A DNA stretch of 64,000 nucleotides. It comes from Mycobacterium sp. 155. Its GTDB lineage: Bacteria > Actinomycetota > Actinomycetes > Mycobacteriales > Mycobacteriaceae. Numbering within the stretch: position 1 is the first letter of the stretch; each line of letters opens with the position of its first letter. Position numbers and translations under genes: made by a program. The notes beneath the pieces were generated by a model that had not been told where the DNA came from, did not search any database, and was given only the letters and a program-made list of their open reading frames with translations. Shown one piece after another: positions 40,411-48,944 of this stretch. The stretch is taken from contig NZ_KB892705.1 of assembly GCF_000373905.1 (NCBI RefSeq), forward strand, positions 3,980,478 to 4,044,477. The letters are read 5' to 3'.

Positions 40411-40923
40411 ATGTCAGGCATGATTGCCGGGCGTACGGCAGGTGATATGCCGGGCCTGGATATTGCCGAGCAGAGGTCGTGGCAGCACTATCTCGACTCG
40501 GCTTTGCGGTTGTATGCGACTCTGAACCGGTCGCTTGTTGATGAGCATCAACTGACGCTCAACGATGTCCGGCTGCTCGACATGCTGGACAAGTCGGCGA
40601 CCGGATCCGCGCGGATGGGGGATCTGGCGGAACGTCTGATGTCCCTCCCGAGCCGGGTCACCCGGCAGATCCGCCGACTGGAGGTACAGAACCTCGTCAC
40701 GAGGTGTGCGAGTCCCGACGACGGCCGGGGGGTGATCGCGACCATCACCGACGACGGCCGAATGGCGGTGCGAGGCGCGATGGTGACCTACGGGCAGTGC
40801 GTCCGTGCGCACTTCCTGGGCAGGCTGTCCCGCCCGCAGATCGCGGCCATGGGGGAGAACTGCCGACGCATCAGCGTCGCCCTGCAGTCCGGAGCGCCGC
40901 CCGCCAAGCTGGGCCGGGTGTAG
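40411..40923 (+). CDS. MarR-family transcriptional regulator
   Basis: A 170-residue winged-helix repressor. The DNA-binding region runs from LTLNDVRLLDMLDKSATGSARMGDLAERLMSLPSRVTRQIRRLE through the wing CASPDDGRGVIATITDDG. The N-terminal helix RSWQHYLDSALRLYATLNR serves dimerisation. The ligand is unknown, and the divergent quinone oxidoreductase is a plausible target. I chose the ATG at 40411, seven bases after TACGAT, with no ribosome binding site. Shorter ATG starts exist at 40420 and 40447. Confidence 0.85.
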   Translation: MSGMIAGRTAGDMPGLDIAEQRSWQHYLDSALRLYATLNRSLVDEHQLTLNDVRLLDMLDKSATGSARMGDLAERLMSLPSRVTRQIRRLEVQNLVTRCASPDDGRGVIATITDDGRMAVRGAMVTYGQCVRAHFLGRLSRPQIAAMGENCRRISVALQSGAPPAKLGRV

Positions 40924-40942
40924 ACCCTTTACGCTTATCGGC

Positions 40943-41029
40943 GGTGGCGTGGCAGAGCGGCCTAATGCACTCGCCTTGAAAGCGAGAGATGTCTAACAGC
41001 ATCCGGGGGTTCAAATCCCTCCGCCACCG
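40943..41029 (+). tRNA. tRNA-Ser (anticodon TGA)
   Basis: The acceptor arms GGTGGCG (40943-40949) and CGCCACC (41022-41028) pair perfectly. The anticodon loop CTTGAAA between CTCGC and GCGAG gives TGA. The long variable arm is typical of class II tRNA-Ser, and GGTTCAAATCC is the T-loop. CCA is not encoded. Confidence 0.97.
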
Positions 41030-41701
41030 CAGGTCAGGCGGGATTTCGGGAGTTCGTATCAGGTCCCGGGATCACGCCACATGACACGATGTGACACATG
41101 GGCTCCGGCATTGACGGCGTCCGACATCTGCGGTCGGCGTGGGGACGGCGGCTCCGCATGCGAGGCCGGACGGCGCCACACGTCAGGGCGCTGCGAGAGA
41201 CCATCGTGAACGGACCGAATCCCTTGAGCCGCAATCGAATACGAGCGCCAAAATGATTCCAGTGATTGATGCCGCAACGCGCGAAGAATGCGCGACGGTA
41301 ATTTAGTACAGACGCCGATCACCGCACGACGGACGATTCCGCCGGTGGCTCCAGAGCCCGATCGAGTCACCCGTTGCCATTCATCGGAATCGCCGCAAAT
41401 CGGACGATATGGTGACGTTGAGTGTCTGATCCAACAGTTTGCTGTTGGTGTGAGTGCGACGGATTGTACGAGGTCGGATAGGGGAGCGCGATTCGTCTGC
41501 GGGTACCGAAAAGTCCGACGACGACTCATTGGCAACACTCCTTGCGCTATCTCATTCAATCCGGGCGGTGTGATAAATGTGGGTCGCACGAATTTGCTTA
41601 GGACTGCGTTGGTGCGTTATGACCTTGCGTGATGCGGATCACTGCACGTTAGATGTCGACCAATTCTCGATTGAGTGAGTCAGAAGGAATGAACGCCCAC
41701 A
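41030..41701 (+). other. Gene-poor region downstream of tRNA-Ser
   Basis: About 670 bases with no convincing gene. Base composition is less GC-rich than the surroundings, with AATTTG and TGATAAATG stretches. It contains the hairpin CCAACAG-TTTG-CTGTTGG (41431-41448). A short palindrome GTGAT-GCGG-ATCAC (41629-41642) lies about 60 bases before the next gene and could be an autoregulatory operator. A 114-codon open frame at 41288-41632 has no ribosome binding site or recognisable protein. Confidence 0.6.
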
Positions 41702-43300
41702 ATGATGGTTGCGAAAGGTCCCCGGTTCTCTGAGTCCGACCGCGCGGCACTCCTGCGCATCGCTGCATCGCGGCAAACGCCCCAAGGCGTGGCGACCCGC
41801 GCCAGGGCCGTCATCGACTGTGCGGATCTTGGCATCGCCGAAGCCGCCCGACGGTCCTCGGTGAGCCGTACGACGGCGGCCAGATGGTGGCAGCGCTACC
41901 TCGACGCCGGCGTCGAAGGTCTACGCGATGTCTCACCCGCCGGCCGCCCTCCGGCCCCTGATGAGGTTGTCCACCGCGTCCTGAGCTGTTCCCTCGATGA
42001 TCCCCCGGGTGGCCGCCAGCGATGGTCGACCCGAGCCATCGCTGAGGTCACCGGCGTCAGTCAGGCGACCGTCAGCCGGATACGGCGCCACTACTTCCCT
42101 CCGCTGCAACCGGGAGCAGCTGTCCTACAGGACTTTTCGACATCGGTCCTCGACTACGTCGACGTCCACCGGTCAGGATGCGCCCTGGGCTTTCTTGCGT
42201 CGAACGAGGCCTCACCGCGCCGCACACCGCCAGCCGTCCGCCTCGACATCGTGGAGACGGTCATCTGTGCAGCACTTCTGCGCTTGCCGAGTCGCGGACA
42301 GGCAGAGACCGTAGACGACGCGCCCGACGCGGTTACCCTCCTCGAACGCGCGGTTGAACGACTACCCTCCACGCCGGCGGTGACTCTCGTCGTCAATGCC
42401 AAACTCGACGCAGCCGCCCGACGATGGCTCTCGCGTCACCCCGAGATCACCGCACACGCGGTCACGGGAACAGACTGGTTCGGTCTGCTGCACTCGGTAG
42501 CCGACGCCATCGACCCACGCCAGCTGGCCGAGCTACGCGAGGTTCAGCAGCACATCCGCCACGCGCGACGCGACGGCGCCGACGAGTTCGTCTGGTGCCG
42601 AGCAGTCACTCCGCCGGCGCCGGTAGCGACCCGGACCGCTTCCGACGCCGAGACCGAGCCTCCCGCAGGCAACTTCACTCACGTCATTCGAGGTATCTGC
42701 ACCGCTGTCGCCGAAGGCGAGGTGCAGCCCGGCGACACCATCTCCGCACACCACATCGCCCGGAAATGTGGTGTCTCCCCGGGCCGCGTTGCCGATACCC
42801 TCGCGCAGCTGGCGGAAGAAGCTCTGGTCGACAAACACGCCGGCCGTTACCTGTTGCCCGTTCCCACGCCCCGCGATGTCATCGAGACTTATACCGCTCG
42901 CAGCCTGCTCGGCACCGTGATCACCCGGCGGCTGGCCTCCACGCGCATCGAACTGCCGCCGGTTGTGGACGAGTATTTTGCCGGATTGGTTCGATGCGAC
43001 GAACTCGGACGCGTCTACGAGGCCGGCGACCTCGACCTGGATCTGCAGGACGAGTTGGCGACGACGGCGGCGATGCCGCGGATCGGATCGATGTTCATCC
43101 GGTTGACCCTGCAATTGCGGCTGTTCGTCACGATTTTCGGATTGAACTACCGCTATCCGACCGATGAGATCATCAGGGATGACCGTCGAATCCTCGACGA
43201 GATCCGGCGCCGCGATCTGGACGGAGCCGTCAGCGCATGGCATAGCAAGATCGACAACTGCGCACGCTTCATGCTCACCCATCTCCGCCCGATCCAATGA
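41702..43300 (+). CDS. IS630-transposase-derived regulator fused to a GntR/FCD module
   Basis: This 532-residue protein joins two unrelated parts. Residues 1-270 follow the layout of IS630-family transposases: helix-turn-helix (RARAVIDCADLGIAEAARRS, then SRTTAARWWQRYLDAG), a second HTH (RWSTRAIAEVTGVSQATVSR near 108) and a degraded DDE region. There the expected acids are replaced: DEKS by NEAS, DNY by NAK near residue 231, and the WLNxVE glutamate by His in WFGLLH. Residues 324-532 resemble a GntR winged helix (ISAHHIARKCGVSPGRVADT) with an FCD-type ligand domain. It is probably a DNA-binding regulator, not a transposase. The ATG at 41702 lies 15 bases after AGAAGGAA. Target and ligand are unknown; the enolase-superfamily gene downstream is a candidate target. 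Confidence 0.75.
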   Translation: MMVAKGPRFSESDRAALLRIAASRQTPQGVATRARAVIDCADLGIAEAARRSSVSRTTAARWWQRYLDAGVEGLRDVSPAGRPPAPDEVVHRVLSCSLDDPPGGRQRWSTRAIAEVTGVSQATVSRIRRHYFPPLQPGAAVLQDFSTSVLDYVDVHRSGCALGFLASNEASPRRTPPAVRLDIVETVICAALLRLPSRGQAETVDDAPDAVTLLERAVERLPSTPAVTLVVNAKLDAAARRWLSRHPEITAHAVTGTDWFGLLHSVADAIDPRQLAELREVQQHIRHARRDGADEFVWCRAVTPPAPVATRTASDAETEPPAGNFTHVIRGICTAVAEGEVQPGDTISAHHIARKCGVSPGRVADTLAQLAEEALVDKHAGRYLLPVPTPRDVIETYTARSLLGTVITRRLASTRIELPPVVDEYFAGLVRCDELGRVYEAGDLDLDLQDELATTAAMPRIGSMFIRLTLQLRLFVTIFGLNYRYPTDEIIRDDRRILDEIRRRDLDGAVSAWHSKIDNCARFMLTHLRPIQ

Positions 43301-43370
43301 CGCCCAGCGTTCATGGAACCCGTGTCGCCACGCCTCAAATGTTCTGACTCAAGCGGTCGCCGCATATTGA

Positions 43371-43511
43371 CACTTTGCCTCCGTCGCCGAGTATCTGACG
43401 AAGGATGCAAGTCGATTGGAGGTAATCGCGCCGATCATCAAGCACCGGGCGTTCTCTGACATCAGTCCCGCCGCCGAGACCGGTCTTCCGGTCGGCATCA
43501 AATCCGGTTGA
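43371..43511 (+). pseudogene. Unrecognised gene fragment without a start codon
   Basis: An open frame of 46 codons ending in a stop encodes a protein-like sequence (VAEYLTKDASRLEVIAPIIK, then AAETGLPVGIKSG) but has no usable start or ribosome binding site. It may be the 3' remnant of a lost gene. I cannot name the family, and it may be chance. Confidence 0.25.
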
Positions 43512-43599
43512 GGTCTACCGTCTTTCGCCGACCAAGCCGGTGGATCAGGGCCGGCGTCGGCAACGGCTCGGTGAACCCTTCGCTGTTCTGGGAGACTTC

Positions 43600-43818
43600 A
43601 TGACTGAAAAGCGGTTAGATAAACCCGGTTTCGTTGTTGTCCGGTGGGGCACACACGGCGCAGCCTATATCCGCTTGCCGATCTACGCCGTTCGGGACGC
43701 CGCACTGGCCGCCCTCATCAACGAGACCTGCGAGCTGGTCGTCGCGTGGAAAGGGACGGACACCGACACTCTCGCTGGGATCAGCGAACACAGCTGGAGC
43801 ACGGCACGGAAGCACTGA
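43600..43818 (+). CDS. Small hypothetical protein
   Basis: A 72-residue protein that I do not recognise, starting MTEKRLDKPGFVVVRWG. The ATG at 43600 has GGGAG five bases upstream, and codon use is ordinary for the genome. No membrane segment or known motif is visible. It lies between the transposase-derived regulator and the enolase-superfamily gene in an otherwise gene-poor stretch. The following 242 bases up to 44060 hold no other gene that I can support. Confidence 0.5.
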   Translation: MTEKRLDKPGFVVVRWGTHGAAYIRLPIYAVRDAALAALINETCELVVAWKGTDTDTLAGISEHSWSTARKH

Positions 43819-44060
43819 CTGGGATCAGACCCCCTTCGGAGGCGCAGCCGGACCCCAAGCCGAAGCGGAACCTCGCGAGGCGGAGCTGTTCACCATGACG
43901 CCCGGTCAGCGTTGATCGCCGCCGGCGATCGGCGGTGCCCACCCGGTGATGTAGGACGCCTTGTCGAAGTCCAGGAGGTGAGGAGGCAATATTTACGAAT
44001 AGCTAGCCGGAACAATGCTGATCCTGGCCATGGCGACGAGAAACAGGCGAGGATTAAACC

Positions 44061-45164
44061 ATGAAAATCACTGCAGTCGAGGCGATTCCGTTCGTCATCC
44101 CATTTCTCAAGCCGGTGAAGTTCGCCTCGGGTGAGGTATATACCGCCGACCATGTATTGGTCCGCGTGCACACCGACGACGGCGTCGTCGGGGTCGCCGA
44201 GGCGCCGCCCAGGCCGTATACCTACGGCGAAACGCAGGCCGGGATCGTCGCTGTCATCGAGCAGATCTTCGCGCCCGCGCTGGTCGGGCTACCCCTTACC
44301 GCTCGCGAGATCGCGGGTAAACGGCTGTCTCGCACGGTGGGGAACCCGACCGCCAAGGCGGCGATCGACATGGCGATGTGGGATGCATTGGGCCACACCC
44401 TCGGTTTATCGGTCGGCGACATGCTCGGTGGCTACACCGACCGCATGCGGGTCAGCCACATGCTGGGTTTCGATGATCCGGAGCGCATGGTCGCCGAAGC
44501 CGAGCGAATGCGAGACATCTACGGCATCGGCACATTCAAGGTCAAGGTCGGTCGTCACCCGGTGTCGTTGGACACCGCGGTGGTTCGCGCGCTGCGAGCG
44601 CGGTTCGGGGACTCGGTCGAACTCTACGTCGACGGTAACCGCGGTTGGTCTTCGTCGGAATCGTTACGCGCAATGCGCGAAATGTCGGATCTGGGACTGC
44701 TTTTCGCCGAGGAGCTGTGTCCGGCCGACGATGTGTTGGGGCGGCGCTGGCTGGTCGGCCAGCTCGACATCCCGTTCATCGGCGACGAATCCGTGCCGAC
44801 ACCCGCCGACGTGACCCGTGAGGTGCTCGGTGGGGCGGCCACCGCGATCAGCATCAAGACGGCACGCACCGGCTTCACCACCTCCACCCGGGTGCACCAC
44901 CTGGCAGAGGGCCTCGGGGTGGAGTTGGTGATGGGCAACCAACTGGACGGCCAGATCGGAAGTGCCTGCTCGGTGGCCTTTGGTACCGCGTTCGAGCGCA
45001 CGTGCCGTTACGCCGGCGAACTGTCCAACTACCTCGACATGAGCGATGACCTGCTGAGTGTGCCCCTGCAGATCACCGACGGTCAGCTGCAACGCAGCAC
45101 AGGTCCGGGACTGGGTATCGAGATCGACCCGGACAAGCTCGCCCGCTACCGCACCGACAAGTGA
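44061..45164 (+). CDS. Enolase-superfamily muconate cycloisomerase-like enzyme
   Basis: A 367-residue enzyme of the muconate lactonizing subgroup. The capping domain spans residues 1-125. The barrel shows the K-x-K pair in FKVKVG (near residue 160), the metal ligands in DGNRGW, EEL and GDES, and the opposite-face lysine in SIKTARTGF (near 270). It therefore has the full catalytic set of an MLE-type isomerase or dipeptide epimerase; the substrate cannot be told from sequence. AGGA lies seven bases before the ATG. No catechol-pathway partner genes are next to it. Confidence 0.85.
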   Translation: MKITAVEAIPFVIPFLKPVKFASGEVYTADHVLVRVHTDDGVVGVAEAPPRPYTYGETQAGIVAVIEQIFAPALVGLPLTAREIAGKRLSRTVGNPTAKAAIDMAMWDALGHTLGLSVGDMLGGYTDRMRVSHMLGFDDPERMVAEAERMRDIYGIGTFKVKVGRHPVSLDTAVVRALRARFGDSVELYVDGNRGWSSSESLRAMREMSDLGLLFAEELCPADDVLGRRWLVGQLDIPFIGDESVPTPADVTREVLGGAATAISIKTARTGFTTSTRVHHLAEGLGVELVMGNQLDGQIGSACSVAFGTAFERTCRYAGELSNYLDMSDDLLSVPLQITDGQLQRSTGPGLGIEIDPDKLARYRTDK

Positions 45165-45188
45165 GACCGTCACCAACCTGCGACGGGA

Positions 45189-45217
45189 ATATCCGGGATG
45201 CCAGGGTTAGCGGATAT
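45189..45217. terminator. Hairpin between convergent genes
   Basis: The arms ATATCCG (45189-45195) and CGGATAT (45211-45217) pair perfectly across a 15-base loop, in the 71-bp gap between the enolase-superfamily stop and the MmyB-like regulator stop. Confidence 0.5.
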
Positions 45218-45235
45218 GCAGCGACGCGGTGGGAA

Positions 45236-46171
45236 TTAGACGTCGGACGGCTCGTTGACACCTTCTTGTTCGGCGGCGCGTGAGCCGCGTTCCTCCGACT
45301 GCACCGCGGAAGCGGGTGCCGACCAGCTGGCCAGCATGCGCAGCTTCTCATCCGACTCGCTGCCGGGAGTGGCGGTGTAGCCGTTGAGGATGAAGCGGTC
45401 ATCACCGGTGGAGCGGACGTCAAGGGAGTCGTAGGCGAGGTCGATGGCGCCGACGATGGGGTGATTGAAGTGTTTGAGCCCGGTGCTGTGGTTGCGGACA
45501 TTGTGGGCACCCCAGCGACTGCGGAAATCCTCGCTGCGGGTCGCGAGTTCGCCGACGAGGTCGGTGAGGTCTTTGTTGTACGGGTCGCGGCCGGCCTCGG
45601 CGCGCAGCAGCGCGACGGTGGTGTCCATTGACCCCGCGTAGTCGGGGAAGAAATCGACAGCGCGTGCGTCGAGGAAGTTGAACCGGGCGATGTTGGCTTT
45701 CCAGCCGGGCTCGTCCAGCACCGGGGCGTACAGCGCCCGGCCCAGGGCGTTGGTGGCGATGATGTCCAGCCGTCCGTTGCGGATGAATGCGGCCGCTCCG
45801 GTCATCGCGTCAAGCAGCTGCTGCAGGCTCTCGGGCAGCTTGGCGGATGTGCGCCGGCGCGGAGTACGTGCGGGTTTGGCGGCACGAGCCAGATGGAACA
45901 GGTGGGCGGTCTCGGCGTCGTCGAGCAAGAGCGCGCGGGCGACGGCGGACAGTACGTCGTCAGAGACACCGCGGATGTGGCCCTTCTCGAGGCGGGTGTA
46001 CCAGTCGGTGCTCACCCCGGCGAGCACTGCGACTTCTTCACGGCGTAGTCCGGGAACCCGCCGTTGAGTACCGCCGGCTGGGAGCCCGACCTGTTCGGGG
46101 GTGATCCGAGCGCGGCGGGTGGCGAGGAAGTCGCGGATGTCGGTTCGGTCTGGGATACCGCTGGTGTTCAC
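45236..46171 (-). CDS. XRE/MmyB-like transcriptional regulator
   Basis: A 311-residue regulator. The N-terminal HTH has the MmyB-type pattern RRVPGLRREEVAVLAGVSTDWYTRLEKG (written in two overlapping halves of the recognition region near residues 32-58). A C-terminal PAS-like ligand domain (about 105-270) contains FLDARAVDFFPDY and the conserved HPxVG-type end (NHPIVGAIDLAYD). It probably controls the divergent decarboxylase/aldo-keto reductase operon. I chose the GTG at 46171, seven bases after TACCGT. Longer versions run back through the shared promoter region. Confidence 0.85.
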   Translation of the reverse strand: MNTSGIPDRTDIRDFLATRRARITPEQVGLPAGGTQRRVPGLRREEVAVLAGVSTDWYTRLEKGHIRGVSDDVLSAVARALLLDDAETAHLFHLARAAKPARTPRRRTSAKLPESLQQLLDAMTGAAAFIRNGRLDIIATNALGRALYAPVLDEPGWKANIARFNFLDARAVDFFPDYAGSMDTTVALLRAEAGRDPYNKDLTDLVGELATRSEDFRSRWGAHNVRNHSTGLKHFNHPIVGAIDLAYDSLDVRSTGDDRFILNGYTATPGSESDEKLRMLASWSAPASAVQSEERGSRAAEQEGVNEPSDV

Positions 46172-46204
46172 TCTTTCGACGGTACGACGGGCCGCCTTGG
46201 TGAT

Positions 46205-46225
46205 GGGGGTTGTGTTTGTACCCCC
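46205..46225. promoter_or_regulatory. Palindrome in the divergent promoter region
   Basis: GGGGGT (46205-46210) and ACCCCC (46220-46225) flank a 9-base spacer midway between the MmyB-like regulator and the small operon. It is a candidate operator for the regulator; no experimental motif is known to me. Confidence 0.4.
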
Positions 46226-46341
46226 TCTGACTCGACCTGCCGCGCGGGGCCCAGACGGCGTTCTCTGGTTGGTGGCTGCGGTCTCCGCCCTGATCGCGTC
46301 TCTGTCCCCGGCCGCACCACCCAACACCACGAGGAGCCCTG

Positions 46342-46509
46342 ATGACCGATCCTTGGCCGACAGATGTTCTAGACCGGTTCGGCACGGCTGAGGAGATCGA
46401 GATCAGCACCCGCCGGGTTGACGGTTCCCTGCGCGGGGACGATCGCACGGCCGTCGACGCCGCCTACCGTGCCATCGCCACCACTCTGCGCGTCACGCCG
46501 CAGATCTGA
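46342..46509 (+). pseudogene. DUF2255 gene reduced by internal in-frame deletions
   Basis: A 55-codon frame with a strong GAGGAG five bases before the ATG. The start (LDRFGTAEEIEISTRRVDGS) matches the N-terminus of DUF2255 proteins, and the end combines DAAYRA with ATTLRVTPQI, two pieces of the usual C-terminus. The middle (tryptophan- and tyrosine-rich core, about 60 residues) and a short piece between AAYRA and ATTLR seem to be missing. The family normally has 120-130 residues. It is still translatable but probably nonfunctional, at the head of the small operon. Confidence 0.6.
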
Positions 46510-46542
46510 TCAGGAACATCCCCGATGAAAGGAACCGATCAC

Positions 46543-46887
46543 ATGACCGACCAACAGAACACCGGCTGGACCGGCGGACAGAATGTGTTCGGTGATTTCG
46601 CCCCCGGCATGGTGCATTACACCGACCGCGTGCTTTTCGACGAGGTGTGGGAACGGCCCGGCCTGTCCAAACGCGACCGCAGCCTGATCACCGTCGCCGC
46701 GCTGACCGCTATGGGCAAGGCTGAACAGCTGACCTTCCACCTCGACTACGCCCGCCGCAACGGCGTCACTGAAGAAGAGCTGAAAGAGGCCATCTTGCAC
46801 CTGGCCTTCTACACCGGCTGGCCCAACGGGATGTCCGCCATGTCCGTCGCCAAGAAGGTCTTCACCGACGACGAGAAAGAGAACTGA
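46543..46887 (+). CDS. Carboxymuconolactone decarboxylase family protein
   Basis: A 114-residue all-helical protein of the CMD/AhpD superfamily: RDRSLITVAALTAMGKAEQL, then FHLDYARRNGVTEEELKEAILHLAFYTGWPN split across the second half. The redox Cys-x-x-Cys of AhpD is absent, so it is of the decarboxylase type. The substrate is unknown. The ATG at 46543 follows AAAGGA; an upstream ATG at 46525 would add six residues. It is followed after one base by the aldo-keto reductase, with which it forms an operon. Confidence 0.85.
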   Translation: MTDQQNTGWTGGQNVFGDFAPGMVHYTDRVLFDEVWERPGLSKRDRSLITVAALTAMGKAEQLTFHLDYARRNGVTEEELKEAILHLAFYTGWPNGMSAMSVAKKVFTDDEKEN

Positions 46888-46888
46888 C

Positions 46889-47875
46889 ATGGACGATTAC
46901 ACGTCCCTCGGGTCGACTGGGGTGCAGGTATCTCCGTTGTGCTTCGGCGCCATGTCGTTCGGTGCTGAGGCCGACGAACAGATCTCGGCGGCGATGTACC
47001 GACGGGTGCGCGACGCCGGCATCAACTTCTTCGACACCGCCGACGTCTACGGCGGCGGCGCATCGGAGGAGATTCTCGGCCGGCTGATCAAGGACGAACG
47101 CGACGACGTGGTGATCACCTCGAAGGTGTTCTACCCGACCGGCACCGACCCGAACGCCTGCGGGCTCTCTCGCCGGCACATCGGTCTTGCCGTCGACGCC
47201 AGCTTGCGGCGCCTCGGTACCGATTGGATCGACGTCTATTTGGTGCACGCCTTCGACGAGAAGACCCCGATCGAGGAAACGCTCCGTGCCTTGGATCAGG
47301 CGCAGCGATCGGGCAAAATCCTCCACCTCGGTGTCAGCAACTGGGCCGCCTGGCAGATCGCGCTCGCTCTCGGTATCTCTGCCCGCGAAGGTCTGGGCCG
47401 GTTCCAGGTCATTGAGCCGATGTACAACCTGGTTCGCCGACAGGCCGAGGTCGAGATTCTGCCACTGGCGCAGGCGCAGCAGCTCGGCGTCATCACCTAC
47501 AGCCCGCTGGGCGGTGGACTTCTCACCGGCAAGTACACGAGCACCAGCAAGCCGTCGACCGGGCGGCTGATCGAAAATGCCCGCTACACCGACCGATTCG
47601 GTCTCGACAGCGACTTCACCACCGCGGAACAGTTCACCGCGCTGGCCGCCGAACTCGACGTCGCCCCGGCAGCCCTCGCCGTGGCGTGGGCGATGGCCAA
47701 CCCTGCTGTCACCGCACCGATCATCGGCGCCCGCAACCTCGACCAGCTCGAAGGCTCCCTCGCCGCACTCGATATCAAGATGACCGCGGAGCTGTACCAC
47801 CGGGTCACCGGTCTGTCCGCTACTCCTGCCCCGGCAACCGACCGCACCGAGACTCTCAAGCCAGGCTGGACCTGA
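46889..47875 (+). CDS. Aldo/keto reductase
   Basis: A 328-residue NADPH-dependent barrel reductase of the AKR superfamily. The catalytic tetrad is visible as Asp and Tyr in FFDTADVYGGG (near residue 48), Lys in VVITSKVF (near 77) and His in YLVHAFD (near 118). The C-terminal NADPH-binding part includes ITYSPLGGGLLTGKY. It shares a transcript with the CMD-family gene and is probably controlled by the divergent MmyB-like regulator. The substrate is an unknown aldehyde or ketone. Confidence 0.92.
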   Translation: MDDYTSLGSTGVQVSPLCFGAMSFGAEADEQISAAMYRRVRDAGINFFDTADVYGGGASEEILGRLIKDERDDVVITSKVFYPTGTDPNACGLSRRHIGLAVDASLRRLGTDWIDVYLVHAFDEKTPIEETLRALDQAQRSGKILHLGVSNWAAWQIALALGISAREGLGRFQVIEPMYNLVRRQAEVEILPLAQAQQLGVITYSPLGGGLLTGKYTSTSKPSTGRLIENARYTDRFGLDSDFTTAEQFTALAAELDVAPAALAVAWAMANPAVTAPIIGARNLDQLEGSLAALDIKMTAELYHRVTGLSATPAPATDRTETLKPGWT

Positions 47876-48013
47876 CGCGGAAAATCACCAAAACCACTAT
47901 GTACCTTCGCAGTACAGATCAGTACCAACCCGCCACCCTTGGCGGCGCCGTATCCGGCGGAAGCGTCGAGTTGACCAGCCCGCCGGATTCAGTCAAATAC
48001 CTGCGCTGGACCT

Positions 48014-48829
48014 CTATTCCCCGGTGAACTGCGGGGGGCGCTTCTGGAACATTGCGGTGACGGCCTCGGCCAGGTCCTTCGACGGCAGGAACGCCGAGTT
48101 CCAGGCCGCCACATAGCGCAGGCTCTCCGACACCTGGGCGATGCGTTGCTGATCGAGCACGTCCTTGACCCCTGCGACCGTCAGCGGCGGATTGGCCGCG
48201 ATCTCGGCGGCGGTGGCGTGAGCGGCCGCCAGCGAGGCCTCGGCATCGGCGTAGATGTCGTTGACCAGGCCGATCTTCTCGGCGCGCGCTGCGTCGATGT
48301 CCTTACCGGTCAGAACGAGTTCCCGCAGATGCCCGTCGGACAGGATCAGCGGCAGTCGGGCAAGGCTGCCGACGTCGGCGACGATCGCCAGCTTGGTCTC
48401 GCGTACCGAGAATTTCGCGTCGGCGCTGGCGTAGCGGATGTCCGCGGCACTGATCAGGTCGACGCCGCCGCCGATGCACCAACCGTGGATGGAGGCGACG
48501 GTCGGAGTCCGGCTATCGGCCACCGCGGTGATCGCGGCCTGCATTCCCCGCAGCTTCTTGTGGAACTCGGCTCGGGCCTTGGCGCCCGCGTCGAGGCCCG
48601 GGAGAGTAGCGCCCATGGCGGGTAGATCCAGCCCGTAGCTGAAGTTCTTGCCCGAACCGGTGAGCACGATGGCGCGCACCTCTGGATCGGCGTCGAGTGT
48701 GCCGAACACCTCGGGCAGCTCCGCCCAGAACGCCGGGCCCATCGCGTTGCCCTTACCGGGCCCCAGCAGGGTGACCTGGGCGACGCGGCCCTTGACGTCG
48801 ACGGAAACGGACTCATAGGTGTCAGCCAT
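48014..48829 (-). CDS. echA21: EchA21, enoyl-CoA hydratase/isomerase family
   Basis: A 271-residue crotonase-fold protein. The oxyanion-hole segments are GSGKNFSYGLDLPAMG (near residue 60) and SIHGWCIGGGVDLISAADIRYAS split around residue 115-135, where the position of the acidic residues suits an enoyl-CoA hydratase or dienoyl-CoA isomerase. Its position beside the TIGR03086 gene and pat matches Rv3774. The ATG at 48829 lies seven bases after TAGTGT, so a leaderless transcript is likely. A longer GTG start is less supported. Confidence 0.88.
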   Translation of the reverse strand: MADTYESVSVDVKGRVAQVTLLGPGKGNAMGPAFWAELPEVFGTLDADPEVRAIVLTGSGKNFSYGLDLPAMGATLPGLDAGAKARAEFHKKLRGMQAAITAVADSRTPTVASIHGWCIGGGVDLISAADIRYASADAKFSVRETKLAIVADVGSLARLPLILSDGHLRELVLTGKDIDAARAEKIGLVNDIYADAEASLAAAHATAAEIAANPPLTVAGVKDVLDQQRIAQVSESLRYVAAWNSAFLPSKDLAEAVTAMFQKRPPQFTGE

Positions 48830-48944
48830 GCTGGCGACACTACCCAACCGGTCGGTCGGGTCGTACGTCCAGTCGCTGCCGTTCCGACGAGACGCGCGCG
48901 AAACGCAACATTGCCGGCGACGCCCGGCCGGGACAATATCGAGT

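Noticed and set aside
41288..41632. A 114-codon open frame downstream of tRNA-Ser
   Set aside because: No ribosome binding site, no leaderless promoter and no protein-like pattern. It overlaps a hairpin.
41702..42520. An intact IS630 insertion sequence
   Set aside because: The transposase-like region continues in frame into a GntR/FCD domain, the DDE residues are substituted, and I see no terminal inverted repeats with a TA target duplication.
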